A DNA stretch of 64,000 nucleotides from Cellulomonas endophytica (GTDB taxonomy: Bacteria; Actinomycetota; Actinomycetes; Actinomycetales; Cellulomonadaceae). The position numbers and the translations under genes were made by a program. The notes under the pieces are model-generated. The model saw nothing but the letters and a program-made list of their open reading frames with translations, did no database searches and was not told where the DNA came from. Each line of letters starts with the position of its first letter. Position 1 is the first letter of the stretch. Below are positions 16,457 to 24,826 of this stretch, piece by piece. The DNA lies in NCBI RefSeq assembly GCF_004123805.1, contig NZ_RWJX01000004.1, positions 1 to 64,000 of the forward strand, written 5' to 3'.

Positions 16457-17247
16457 GCGGCCTTCACCTCGAAGTGTCGACGGATCCGTGCGCTGAGGGC
16501 CCCGAACTCGGGGGTGCCCATGAGGTCCGGCGTGCGGACCGTGCCGAAGGGGATGGCCACCTCGTCGACGACCCGCCCCGGCCGCGGGCTCATGACGACC
16601 ACCCGCTCCGCGAGGAAGACCGCCTCCGGGATGCTGTGCGTGATGAGGACCGCGGTCTTGTGCGTCTCGCGCCAGACCCGGTTCACCTCGACGTTGAGCG
16701 CGTCGCGCGTCATGGCGTCGAGCGCGCCGAACGGCTCGTCCATGAGGAGCAGCGACGGGTCGTGCACGAGCGCCCGGCAGATCGCCACGCGCTGCTGCAT
16801 GCCCCCCGACAGCTCGCCGGGGCGCTTCGTCGCGAAGTCCTCCAGCCCCACCATCCGCAGCAGTCCGAGGGCCTTCTCCCGGTCCGCGGCCGTCGCCCGG
16901 TGGTCGAGGGTCACGGGCAGCAGGACGTTGGCCAGGACGTCCAGCCACGGCAGGAGCGTGGCCTTCTGGAACACCATCCCGGCGTCGCCGCTGGGCCGGC
17001 CCAGGTCCGTGCCGTGCAGCGTGCCGTGCCCGGCCGTGTGCTGCTCGAGGCCGGCGAGGATCTTCAGCAGCGTCGTCTTGCCGCAGCCCGACGGGCCGAC
17101 GACCGCCACGAACTCGCCGTCGGCGATCTGCAGGTCCACGCCGGTGAGCGCGGTGACGTCCCCGGTCCGGGTCGGGTAGACCTTCCCGAGGCCGCGCAGG
17201 TCGACGAGGGGCGCGGTTCCCTCCGGTGCCGTGCCTGCCGCCGTCAC
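16453..17247 (-). CDS. ABC ATP-binding protein, SsuB/TauB-like
   Basis: 264 residues from the GTG at 17247. Walker A is GPSGCGKTT, the ABC signature LSGGMQQR, Walker B LLLMDEPFGALD, and the switch histidine ITHSIPEA, the layout of the nitrate/sulfonate/taurine ATPases. It energises import with the adjacent permease and binding protein. The start overlaps the amidohydrolase stop (GTGA), implying coupled translation. Confidence 0.9.
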   Translation of the reverse strand: MTAAGTAPEGTAPLVDLRGLGKVYPTRTGDVTALTGVDLQIADGEFVAVVGPSGCGKTTLLKILAGLEQHTAGHGTLHGTDLGRPSGDAGMVFQKATLLPWLDVLANVLLPVTLDHRATAADREKALGLLRMVGLEDFATKRPGELSGGMQQRVAICRALVHDPSLLLMDEPFGALDAMTRDALNVEVNRVWRETHKTAVLITHSIPEAVFLAERVVVMSPRPGRVVDEVAIPFGTVRTPDLMGTPEFGALSARIRRHFEVKAA

Positions 17248-18623
17248 AGCTCGATCCCGTACACGTCGCAGAGGTTCTGGTGCAGGACGCGCTCGGCGAG
17301 CCAGCCGGCCTGCCGCATCGTCCACAGGCCCTCGCGGACGCCGTTGCCGAGGACGGCGTCGAGCGCGGTGCGGGCGCGACGCGTGGAGGCCAGGTGCAGC
17401 TCCGGCGACCCCGTGTCCGTGCCGTACATGACGCGGTTCGCCGGCAGGAGCTCGAGCCACTCCTCCAGCACCCGCTGCACCGTGTGGTGCTGCAGGTAGG
17501 GCATCCAGGAGAAGTCCAGGTGGACGTTGCCGTGCATCTGCGCGAGCGCCGTGAGGTTCGAGCTGTACGGGAACCCGCCGTGGATGAGGACCACCCGCAG
17601 GGTGTTGAGCCTCGGGTCGCCGAGCAGCTCCTCGAGCAGGAGCGGGTTCGCGGTGCTGATCCGCAGCCCCGGCTCCGTGTGGCCGAAGCCGGTGTGGATC
17701 TGCACGGGCATGTCGTGCAGCACCGCCCACTCCAGGACGAGGAACGCGAGGTGGTCGGCGAGCGCCTTGTGCGCGGCGGGGTCGACGTCCGGCCCCGCGG
17801 CGAGCCGTCGCCAGGCGGACTCGGCGTCGGCCCGGTCGACGCGCTGGAAGTGCAGCGTCCGCACGTACGCGGAGGCGATCTTCAGCCCGACGAACCCGGC
17901 GCCGCGGCGCCGCACGAGGGAGGAGACGACGAACTCCTCGTAGGCCGCCAGGGTCGTCGGCAGCGTGGTGCCGGCCAGCTCGAGCTGCCGGTCGAGCACG
18001 CGGGAGAAGATGCGCCGGAAGCGCGGGGTGTCCGTGCCGCGGCCCGTCCACTCCGGGTGGCCGAAGGGGAACAGGTACGGGTCGATGCGGGCGACGGGCT
18101 TGTAGCGGGCGTGCGGCCACAGCTCGGCGTCGATCTCGGGGATGTCCGTCAGCACGGCGGCGGTGCCGGACAGCAGCAGCGCCCGGTCGTACAGCCCGAC
18201 GGGGTCCTGCGTGCGGGCCTCGCGGCTCGCCGCGACCGTCGCCTCCCGGGTCAGGCGCCCGTACAGCGCGGTGGACCCCTCGGCCAGCGCGGCGGCGTGC
18301 ACGGTCGTGGACTGGAACCGCAGGCTGTCGGCGACGAGCGCGTCGATCCCCAGCCGCTTGGCCGCGCTCCCGGCCTCGGCCGTCTCCCCGCCCTCGACGA
18401 GGCGCATGTAGGCCTGGTACTCGTCGTGCGGGACGTGGCCCTCCACGTGCCCCATGGCGTTCTCGAGCTCGTACTGGTCCACCCCTTCGACCTTCTGCCC
18501 CGGGCGGATGTAGCCCGCGTGCGAGTGGTGGTCGACGGCCGGGACCCCGGCGGTGAAGGTCGGCGCGGGCAGGGCGGCGCCGGGCGTGAGGCTGCTGGTG
18601 AGGGTGTCGGTGGGGGTGCTCAT
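17244..18623 (-). CDS. TIM-barrel amidohydrolase (FluG/amidohydrolase-2 type)
   Basis: 459 residues. A metal-dependent hydrolase fold is indicated by AVDHHSHAGY near the N-terminus, VQIHTGFGH (metal His) in the middle, RVVLIHGGFPYSSN, and VMYGTDTGSPE with the catalytic Asp near the C-terminus. Similar to the amidohydrolase half of FluG-like proteins. Embedded between binding protein and ATPase with four-base overlaps on both sides, it probably acts on the compound imported by this ABC system. The substrate is unknown; hydrolysis of an amide or decarboxylation are both possible. Confidence 0.8.
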   Translation of the reverse strand: MSTPTDTLTSSLTPGAALPAPTFTAGVPAVDHHSHAGYIRPGQKVEGVDQYELENAMGHVEGHVPHDEYQAYMRLVEGGETAEAGSAAKRLGIDALVADSLRFQSTTVHAAALAEGSTALYGRLTREATVAASREARTQDPVGLYDRALLLSGTAAVLTDIPEIDAELWPHARYKPVARIDPYLFPFGHPEWTGRGTDTPRFRRIFSRVLDRQLELAGTTLPTTLAAYEEFVVSSLVRRRGAGFVGLKIASAYVRTLHFQRVDRADAESAWRRLAAGPDVDPAAHKALADHLAFLVLEWAVLHDMPVQIHTGFGHTEPGLRISTANPLLLEELLGDPRLNTLRVVLIHGGFPYSSNLTALAQMHGNVHLDFSWMPYLQHHTVQRVLEEWLELLPANRVMYGTDTGSPELHLASTRRARTALDAVLGNGVREGLWTMRQAGWLAERVLHQNLCDVYGIEL

Positions 18624-19729
18624 GCGTCCGCGCTCCAGTCCTGCGCCTGCGCGACCACCGCGTCGGCGTCGAAGTCGTTGTACTGCTCGACGAGGTCCGT
18701 GCTGACGTGCGCGGACGCGTCGATCGGGGCGTCGACGATGCCCGCCGACGCGGCGAACTCCGCCCACGCCTCGACGGCCTCGGGCGTGTACGCGCCCCAG
18801 GTGCCGTGGGCCTGCGGGTCGCCGGCGTTGAGCAGGACGATCCGGCGCTCGAGCGCGACGAGGTCCGTGGCGAGCTGCTCCTCCTCGCCCACACCGGCCA
18901 GCCGCGTCTCGGGGTAGCCCTCGTACATCACCTGCAGCGCCGCGGCCGGGTTCGTCGAGGTGAACAGCGTGGCCCGGGCCATCGCCCGCCCGAACGCGGC
19001 CACCTCGTCGGCGTTCGAGGCGAGGTACTCCGGCGACGTGAAGTACGTCGTCGAGAACAGCTGCTCGACCTCGGGGGTCGTGAAGTAGTTGAGGACGGCG
19101 CCGGTCTCCTCGAAGGCGGCGTACTCCGTGTCCCACAGGGACAGCGCCTGGACCTGGTCGGTCTCGAGCGCCTGGAGCGCCGCGGCGCCGGTCCCGACGG
19201 CCACGTTCGTGAAGTCGACGTCCTCCTCGAGCCCGACGGAGGCGAGGATGCCGTTGGAGAGCAGGAGGTTGCTCGACCCGAGGCTGGACTGGCCGACCGC
19301 CTTCCCCTCGAGGTCGTCCAGGCTCTGGACCGGCCCGTCCGCCAGCGACACGACGGACCCCGTCTGCTGGCGGATGTAGTTGTAGACGAGCGTGACGTCG
19401 CCGCCGGCCGCGACCGTCTGCCACAGCGGCTCGGGGGGCGTGGAGCCGATCTCGATGGAGCCGGAGTCGACGCCCTGCACGATCGAGGTGGAGTCCGAGG
19501 TGTTGATGATCTCCACGTCGAGCCCCTCCTCCATGAAGTAGCCGAGGCTCGCGGCCACGGCGAGCGGCGCGTTGTTGGCGCCCATCTGCGTCGGCAGCGC
19601 GAAGCGGAGGGGGCTGAGGTCCTCGCCGTCGGCGCCGGCGGGGGAGCTCTCCCCCGCGCAGCCGGCGAGCAGCAGCGCCGCGGTGAGGGTGGCGGCGCCG
19701 AGCGCCAGCGGGGTGGTCCGGAGGGTCAC
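18620..19729 (-). CDS. ABC substrate-binding lipoprotein (SsuA/NMT1-like)
   Basis: 369 residues from the GTG at 19729, with AGGAG six bases upstream. Lipobox LLLAGC gives a membrane-anchored binding protein. LRFALPTQMGANNAPLAVA (N-terminal lobe), GYFMEEGLDVEI and GVDSGSIEIGST are the NMT1/THI5/SsuA pattern. It starts the operon: binding protein, amidohydrolase, ATPase, permease. Binding of a small organic nitrogen or sulfur compound is the family expectation, not shown. Confidence 0.85.
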   Translation of the reverse strand: MTLRTTPLALGAATLTAALLLAGCAGESSPAGADGEDLSPLRFALPTQMGANNAPLAVAASLGYFMEEGLDVEIINTSDSTSIVQGVDSGSIEIGSTPPEPLWQTVAAGGDVTLVYNYIRQQTGSVVSLADGPVQSLDDLEGKAVGQSSLGSSNLLLSNGILASVGLEEDVDFTNVAVGTGAAALQALETDQVQALSLWDTEYAAFEETGAVLNYFTTPEVEQLFSTTYFTSPEYLASNADEVAAFGRAMARATLFTSTNPAAALQVMYEGYPETRLAGVGEEEQLATDLVALERRIVLLNAGDPQAHGTWGAYTPEAVEAWAEFAASAGIVDAPIDASAHVSTDLVEQYNDFDADAVVAQAQDWSADA

Positions 19730-19926
19730 GTCGGTCTCCTGGGGCGGGGGAGGGCGGGGGTCGGGGAGCAGGGAGGAGGGGTCGGCCGGGCTGGGCGGGG
19801 CGGCGCGAGGCGGCCCGGGGCACGCCGAGGAGCGGCACGACGAGGAACCGGTCGTGCGCGGTCGGCGCGGGGGGTGAGGGGGTGCCGGGGCGGAGGTGAA
19901 CGGCAGGTGCGACGAGGTGGCGCCGG

Positions 19927-20523
19927 TCAGGCGTCGTCGCCGGGGACGGGTGGCCGGTGCGGCACGGACGGCGGGGTGACGACCCACACCGCCTCGGCCG
20001 TCTCGTCACCGTCGTTGACGAGGGAGTGGGGGACGTCGGTGCGGTACTCGATGCTGTCGCCGGCCTCGAGGACGTGCTCCGTGCCTCCCACGGTGAACCG
20101 CAGGCGCCCGTGCAGGACGAGGCAGATCTCCTGGGAGTCGCCGTGCGTGTAGTTCGCGTCGCCGACTCCCTCGCCGGGGGCGTACTCGGAGACGATGACC
20201 TCGACGTTGCCGATCGGCGGCTGGGTGATGCCGAAGTGGCGGACGGCCGCGGAGCTGAAGAGGCGGGGACGGTCCTCCTTGCGCAGCACGCGACCGGTAC
20301 GAGGCGTCGCCTCGAACAGCTCGAGCCACGTGATGCCGAAGGCGTCGGCCAGCGCGCGGACGACCTGCAGGCTCGGGGTGGCCTGGCCGTTCTCGATCTG
20401 GCTGACGTAGCCGGCGCTGACGCCGGCACGGGCGGCGAGCGTCCGCATGGACATGCCCTTGAGGCCGCGGAGCTCGCGGACCCGCGCGCCGAGCGCGTCG
20501 ATCTGGGTGGCCGTGGCCTCCAC
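19927..20523 (-). CDS. XRE-family regulator with C-terminal cupin
   Basis: 198 residues from the GTG at 20523, preceded by AGGAGG. An N-terminal HTH (RVRELRGLKGMSMRTLAARAGVSAGYVSQIENG, in pieces) is joined to a cupin_2 ligand-binding barrel (EYAPGEGVGDANYTHGDSQE, then VLEAGDSIEYRTDVPHS). Such proteins sense a small ligand and control catabolic genes nearby. It is upstream of and co-oriented with the SsuA-like operon, its likely target. A large inverted repeat sits directly before its own start, indicating autoregulation. Confidence 0.88.
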   Translation of the reverse strand: MEATATQIDALGARVRELRGLKGMSMRTLAARAGVSAGYVSQIENGQATPSLQVVRALADAFGITWLELFEATPRTGRVLRKEDRPRLFSSAAVRHFGITQPPIGNVEVIVSEYAPGEGVGDANYTHGDSQEICLVLHGRLRFTVGGTEHVLEAGDSIEYRTDVPHSLVNDGDETAEAVWVVTPPSVPHRPPVPGDDA

Positions 20524-20536
20524 CGGTGCCTCCTGA

Positions 20537-20613
20537 ACACTCTGTTTACTGCTGCGAACAGAACGTATAGCGGCCCGGTCGAGGGAGCCGTTTCACGGCA
20601 GTAAACAGTGTGT
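20537..20613. promoter_or_regulatory. paired inverted operator of the XRE-cupin regulator
   Basis: The arm at 20537-20552 (ACACTCTGTTTACTGC) is repeated inverted at 20598-20613 (GCAGTAAACAGTGTGT) with one mismatch and a 45-bp spacer. A weaker CTGTT-N10-AACAG dyad overlaps the first arm. The spacer holds GTATAG, a possible -10. The pair begins 14 bp from the regulator's start codon. Confidence 0.7.
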
Positions 20614-20674
20614 TAACCGCTCCGGGACGGCGTCCACGAGGCGTCGGCCGCCCAGGTGGTCGGCTGCGCGTCCC

Positions 20675-21475
20675 TCAGCAGCCGGCGGCCTCGTAGCGGC
20701 AGAGCAGCGTCCAGGCGCTCTGCGCCTGCTCGGTCACGGTGGTGCGCGCGCTGCCGATGCTCGACTCGCCGCCGTCCGCCGCGACGAGGGTGACGGCGGT
20801 GCCCCGTCGCGTGACGACGAGGTAGCTGCCCAGGGCGCCGTCGTCGGCCCCACCCGCGCCGGCGTCGTGGTAGTCGGTGACGAGGCCGTGGCCCTGGGCC
20901 CCGACGGGCACCTCCTCCACGCGGTAGGTCGTGGTGCCGCCGCCCGTGCCGCCGCCCGTGGTGGCGCAGGCGTCGAGCGCGTCGACCACGCCGTCGGCGG
21001 CGGTGGTGGCCGCGTCCGCGTCCGGGAACAGAGCCACCTGCTGCACCCCGACGGTGCTCTCCTCCGCGCCGTCGCCGTGCCGGTGCGTCCGCATCGCGGC
21101 GGCGGCGGGGACGGGCGCGGGGCCGCAGGCCGGGGGCAGCAGCCAGGCGGTGACCTCGTCCTGCTCCTGCAGCCCCGGGCGGGAGGCCGGGAAGGCCGTC
21201 GGGGGGAGCAGGGCGTCGGGGGGCAGGTCCGTCGGCACGGGCGCCCCGCTCCCGCCCGCACCGGCCGCCGGCTCCGCGCTGCCCGGTCCCGTGCTGCTCG
21301 GTCCCGTGCTGCCCGGCGCGGTCGGGGCGTCGGCACCCGGTGCGCCGGTCGCGGACGGCCCCGCTCCTACGGGGTCGCCGCCGGCGCACGCCGCCAGCCC
21401 GACGACGAGCGCGGCAGCGGCGAGCGCCGCCCCCGGGAGCCGGCGGTCCCTGCCCGCGTCCACACCCCTGCGCAC
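20675..21475 (-). CDS. hypothetical lipoprotein
   Basis: 266 residues with a basic N-terminus, hydrophobic core and lipobox GLAAC, then a ~70-residue Thr/Gly/Pro/Ala linker. The globular C-terminal part (LPPACGPAPV, VQQVALFPDADAA, LDACATTGGG, LLCRYEAAGC) contains cysteines that could pair outside the cell, as in PknH-sensor-like extracellular domains of actinobacteria. That similarity is only a suggestion. No operon partner. Confidence 0.6.
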   Translation of the reverse strand: MRRGVDAGRDRRLPGAALAAAALVVGLAACAGGDPVGAGPSATGAPGADAPTAPGSTGPSSTGPGSAEPAAGAGGSGAPVPTDLPPDALLPPTAFPASRPGLQEQDEVTAWLLPPACGPAPVPAAAAMRTHRHGDGAEESTVGVQQVALFPDADAATTAADGVVDALDACATTGGGTGGGTTTYRVEEVPVGAQGHGLVTDYHDAGAGGADDGALGSYLVVTRRGTAVTLVAADGGESSIGSARTTVTEQAQSAWTLLCRYEAAGC

Positions 21476-21632
21476 GGCGTCCCCCTCCTCGGAGCCCGTC
21501 GTCGGGGTCGTCCCCGGGGCCCGCGCCCACCCTGGCGGGGCGCGGAGCGCGGGCGCAAGGGCACCGCCCGGGACGCGGCGCCGACGGCGCAGGTCAGGGC
21601 TGGTCGGGCGGCGCCTCCCGCCGCACCCGCCG

Positions 21633-22502
21633 TCAGGACGTCGCGCGCAGGCGGTCCACCGCCACCGCGTGGTGCGGCCACGTGCGCAGACGGTCCGGGA
21701 GCACCGGCACGACGAGGCGCGAGGCGTGGCGCGCGGCGGCGAACGCGGCGCGCTCGCGGCGTCGCCACGGCAGGCCGTACGCGTCCCGGACGGGCGGGGG
21801 CAGGACGCCCGCGGCGAGGAGCGCCGGCACCGGGCGCAGCGGTGCGGGCACCAGCGGCGGGGTGGGCGTGAGGACCTGGGCCGCGAGCGCCCGGGCCGTC
21901 GCGTCGACGACGAGGGTGCCGGCCACCTGCTCCGCGACGTACCGCTCGAGGGCGTGGTGGTCCTCCGGCAGGTCGTCGGGCCGCACGCGGAACAGCGGCG
22001 CCGTGCGGGTCATGTCGCGGTAGTAGGCGTCGCGCTCGGCGGCCCCCACGGGCCGGACGAAGCCGTCGACGACCCGCACCGCGGACCACACGAGGGTCGC
22101 GAAGACCCACAGGGCGAGGTCGGGGTCCTCCGCGCGGTAGGGGGTGCCGGCGGGCAGGTCCCCGACCTGCTCCACCAGCGCACCCCGCACCGGCCGGTGC
22201 CGTCGGGAGACGTGCTCCGCCGCCGCCCGCACCTGGTCCGTGTCGCCGAACACGACGGTGAGGACGGCGTCGAGCGTCCCGCGCAGCCGCCGCAGCGGGT
22301 CGCTGCCGAAGTCGCTGTGCGCCGCGACCCCCGCCGCGACGAGCGGGTGGGCGACCTGGAGCAGCAGCGCCGCCGGCCCACCGGCGAGGAGGGCGCGCTC
22401 GCGGCCGACCCGCCAGGCGGCGGAACCGGGGCCGAAGAGGCCGGGGTCGCCGGGCCGGCCGGCGGCGGGCGCGGCCGGGAAGAAGGTGCTCAGGGACGGC
22501 AC
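21633..22502 (-). CDS. MpaB-like oxygenase (DUF2236)
   Basis: 289 residues from the GTG at 22502; an upstream in-frame extension would run into the palindromic repeats. FGPGSAAWRVGRERALLAGGPAALLLQVAHP (in pieces) with VAAHSDFGSDP is the signature start of the ER-bound oxygenase mpaB/latex-clearing-protein-related family, whose histidines bind haem b. YRDMTRTAPLF and the C-terminal WRRRERAAF segment also fit. A haem-dependent oxygenase role is inferred from the family; the substrate is unknown. Confidence 0.8.
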   Translation of the reverse strand: MPSLSTFFPAAPAAGRPGDPGLFGPGSAAWRVGRERALLAGGPAALLLQVAHPLVAAGVAAHSDFGSDPLRRLRGTLDAVLTVVFGDTDQVRAAAEHVSRRHRPVRGALVEQVGDLPAGTPYRAEDPDLALWVFATLVWSAVRVVDGFVRPVGAAERDAYYRDMTRTAPLFRVRPDDLPEDHHALERYVAEQVAGTLVVDATARALAAQVLTPTPPLVPAPLRPVPALLAAGVLPPPVRDAYGLPWRRRERAAFAAARHASRLVVPVLPDRLRTWPHHAVAVDRLRATS

Positions 22503-22562
22503 CCGCCCATGCTCGCACCCGCCCGCCGCCCCCCCCCGCGACCGCTGGAGACCCGTCTCCCG

Positions 22563-22622
22563 ACGAGATGCCGGTCCCGGTCGCTGCACCCGGGTCATGA
22601 GCGGCCGGAACTGGCAGCTCGT
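22563..22622. repeat. 60-bp palindromic repeat, copy 1
   Basis: A 60-bp unit whose ends (starting ACGAGATGCCGG, ending CTGGCAGCTCGT) form an imperfect ~17-bp stem. It matches the unit at 22660-22719 at 52 of 60 positions. Confidence 0.85.
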
Positions 22623-22659
22623 GGACGGGAGGGGCGGGCTGGGGCCGGGCACCCCTCCG

Positions 22660-22719
22660 GCGAGATGCCGGTTCCGGTCGTCGCACCCAGGTCACGAGCG
22701 GCCGGAACCGGCACCTCGT
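22660..22719. repeat. 60-bp palindromic repeat, copy 2
   Basis: The better-paired copy: GAGATGCCGGTTCCGG pairs with CCGGAACCGGCACCTC with one G-T mismatch. Between the MpaB-like gene start and the MFS stop, 97 bp from copy 1 (start to start), in direct orientation. Confidence 0.85.
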
Positions 22720-22769
22720 GGAGGAAGGGGTCGAGGCAGGAAGGTCGCGGCAGGAGGGGCGCGAGCATC

Positions 22770-24059
22770 TCAGTCGCGGGTCGGTGCCGCCTCGCGGCGG
22801 GCCGCGGCGACCGCGACGGCGGCGTGCGGGCGGCCGAGCGCCGGGGCCAGCACGATCGTGAGGGCGCCGCCGACGACGACGAGCAGCAGCCCGACCCGCA
22901 GGCCGACCGCGTCCGCGAGCAGCCCGACGAGGGGCGGCGAGGCGAGGAAGCCCACTCGCAGCAGCCAGCTGACCACGGTGAGCCCGAGGCCGTGCGGCAG
23001 GCCGGGGATCTCGTCGGCGGCGTGCATCGCGGCGGGGATGAGGGTGGCGACGCCCAGGCCGGCGAGCGCGAACCCGACCAGGGTCGTCGCGACGGAGGGG
23101 AACGCCAGCATGGTGCCGAGCCCCACGGTGACGAGCACACCCCCGACCCGGCCGACCGTCACCTGTCCCAGGCGGTCGACGACGCGGTCGCCGGTCAGCC
23201 GTCCGAGGGTCATCGCCACCATGAGCGCGACGAACGCCAGCCCGGCGAGGGCGGGGGCCGCGCCGAGCCCGTCGCGCATCCAGAGGGCGCCCCACGACGC
23301 GCCGGCGTCCTCGACCAGCGCCCCGCACAGGGCGAGCAGGCCGAGCACCGCGAGCAGCCGGAGGGTGCCGCGCGCGGCCGTGCCCAGGCCGCGGCGGGCG
23401 GGCGCCTCGTCGTCGGTCGCCGCGGGGGCCTCGGCGCGCTCGGCGTCCTCCGGACCGGGGAGCAGGAACCGGAGCCCGACGAGGGCCACGGCGCTGAAGA
23501 CGCCGGCGACGACGGCCAGGTGCAGGCCGAGCGGCACGTCCAGGCCCGCTGCGAGCGAGCCCAGGAGGCCGCCGAGCACCGCGCCGACGCTCCACAGGCC
23601 GTGGAAGGCGTTGACGATGGAGCGCCCGTACAGCCGCTGCACGCGGAAGCCGTGCGCGTTCTGCGCCACGTCGACGACGCTGTCGAAGGCGCCCGCCAGC
23701 AGCAGCGCGCCGGCGAAGGCCCACCAGGAGCCGGCGAACGGGACCGCCAGCACCGCGAGCGAGAGCAGGACGAGCCCCACCGACGCCAGGGGGCCGGAGC
23801 CGAACCGCCGGATGAGCACGGGCGCGGCGAGGCCGGCGAGCAGCGCGCCCAGCGGCATCGCGGCGATGCCCGCGCCGAACGCGGCGTTCGTCAGCTCCAG
23901 GCGGTCCTTCACCTCGGGCAGCCGCGGCACGAGGTTCGCGTAGAGCACCGCGTTGACGAGGAAGAGGCCGGAGACGGCCGCGCGGGCGCGGCGGGCAGCC
24001 GGCGCGGGGGCCGGGGGCGTCGAGGGCCCGGGGGCGGGGGTGCGGGCGGCGGGGGCCAT
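22770..24059 (-). CDS. MFS transporter
   Basis: 429 residues from the ATG at 24059, with about 12 membrane helices. It begins RARAAVSGLFLVNAVLYANLVPRLPEV (in pieces) and contains GRLTGDRVVDRLG, the MFS loop between helices. Best overall resemblance is to the YbjJ/drug-exporter-like MFS branch. It is divergent from the acetyltransferase-TetR operon over a 16-bp inverted repeat, so TetR repression is likely. A detoxifying export role is inferred from that arrangement only. Confidence 0.85.
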   Translation of the reverse strand: MAPAARTPAPGPSTPPAPAPAARRARAAVSGLFLVNAVLYANLVPRLPEVKDRLELTNAAFGAGIAAMPLGALLAGLAAPVLIRRFGSGPLASVGLVLLSLAVLAVPFAGSWWAFAGALLLAGAFDSVVDVAQNAHGFRVQRLYGRSIVNAFHGLWSVGAVLGGLLGSLAAGLDVPLGLHLAVVAGVFSAVALVGLRFLLPGPEDAERAEAPAATDDEAPARRGLGTAARGTLRLLAVLGLLALCGALVEDAGASWGALWMRDGLGAAPALAGLAFVALMVAMTLGRLTGDRVVDRLGQVTVGRVGGVLVTVGLGTMLAFPSVATTLVGFALAGLGVATLIPAAMHAADEIPGLPHGLGLTVVSWLLRVGFLASPPLVGLLADAVGLRVGLLLVVVGGALTIVLAPALGRPHAAVAVAAARREAAPTRD

Positions 24060-24104
24060 GGCGTGTCCTGGGTGGTGGTCGTCCGCGGGCCGTCCTCGGC
24101 CGCG

Positions 24105-24146
24105 ATGTGGACGAACGTACACGGCCATGGGTACGCTCGTCCACAT
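24105..24146. promoter_or_regulatory. TetR-type operator between divergent genes
   Basis: Arms ATGTGGACGAACGTAC (24105-24120) and GTACGCTCGTCCACAT (24131-24146) match at 15 of 16 positions in inverted orientation around a 10-bp spacer. The site covers the start region of the acetyltransferase and lies 46 bp from the MFS start. Confidence 0.7.
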
Positions 24147-24819
24147 GCCCGACGAGGACCTGCCCGAGACCGCGACCGACGTTGCGACCGCCGCCGTGGA
24201 CGCCACCGCCCCCGACGGCGACGGCTCGGCCGACCCCGCGGCCCACGACTGGTTCGCGGGCGACCCCCGCACGAACCACGAGCGCATGCTCGCCGGGGAC
24301 CTCTACGTCGCGGACGACCCGGCCATCGCCGACGCCGTCCGCCGCGCCGTCCGCCTCATGGCCCGGTTCCGCGCGGCCTACGACGAGGACCCCGACGCCG
24401 GCCAGGCGGTGGCGCGCGAGCTCCTGGGCGAGCTCGGCGAGGGCGCGCACGTGCGCGCGCCGCTGTTCGTCGACTACGGCGACCGCGTCTTCGTCGGGCC
24501 GCGCACGTTCGTCAACATGGGGCTCACCGCGCTCGACGTCGCCGACATCCGCATCGGCGCCGACTGCCAGATCGGCCCGAACGTGCAGCTCCTCACGCCG
24601 ACGCATCCCGTCGACCCCGAGCCGCGACGGGCCAGGCTCGAGGCGGCGCAGCCCATCACGATCGCGGACAACGTCTGGCTCGGCGGCGGTGTGATCGTCT
24701 GCCCGGGGGTGACGATCGGCGAGAACAGCGTCGTCGGCGCGGGCGCCGTGGTCACGCGGGACGTGCCGCCGAACAGCCTCGCGGTGGGCAACCCCGCGCG
24801 GGTCGTCCGGAGCATCTGA
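24145..24819 (+). CDS. maltose/galactoside-type O-acetyltransferase (LbH fold)
   Basis: 224 residues from the ATG at 24145; an ATG at 24127 lies in the same frame. Both sit inside the operator palindrome and lack a ribosome binding site, suggesting a leaderless transcript. NHERMLAGDLYVADDP is the maltose-acetyltransferase N-motif. Hexapeptide repeats follow (IRIGADCQIGPNV, ITIADNVWLGGGV, VTIGENSVVGAGAVV), with the catalytic His in LLTPTHPVDP. It acetylates a sugar or similar hydroxyl using acetyl-CoA. Likely one transcript with the TetR gene seven bases downstream. Confidence 0.85.
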   Translation: MPDEDLPETATDVATAAVDATAPDGDGSADPAAHDWFAGDPRTNHERMLAGDLYVADDPAIADAVRRAVRLMARFRAAYDEDPDAGQAVARELLGELGEGAHVRAPLFVDYGDRVFVGPRTFVNMGLTALDVADIRIGADCQIGPNVQLLTPTHPVDPEPRRARLEAAQPITIADNVWLGGGVIVCPGVTIGENSVVGAGAVVTRDVPPNSLAVGNPARVVRSI

Positions 24820-24826
24820 GGCCCCG

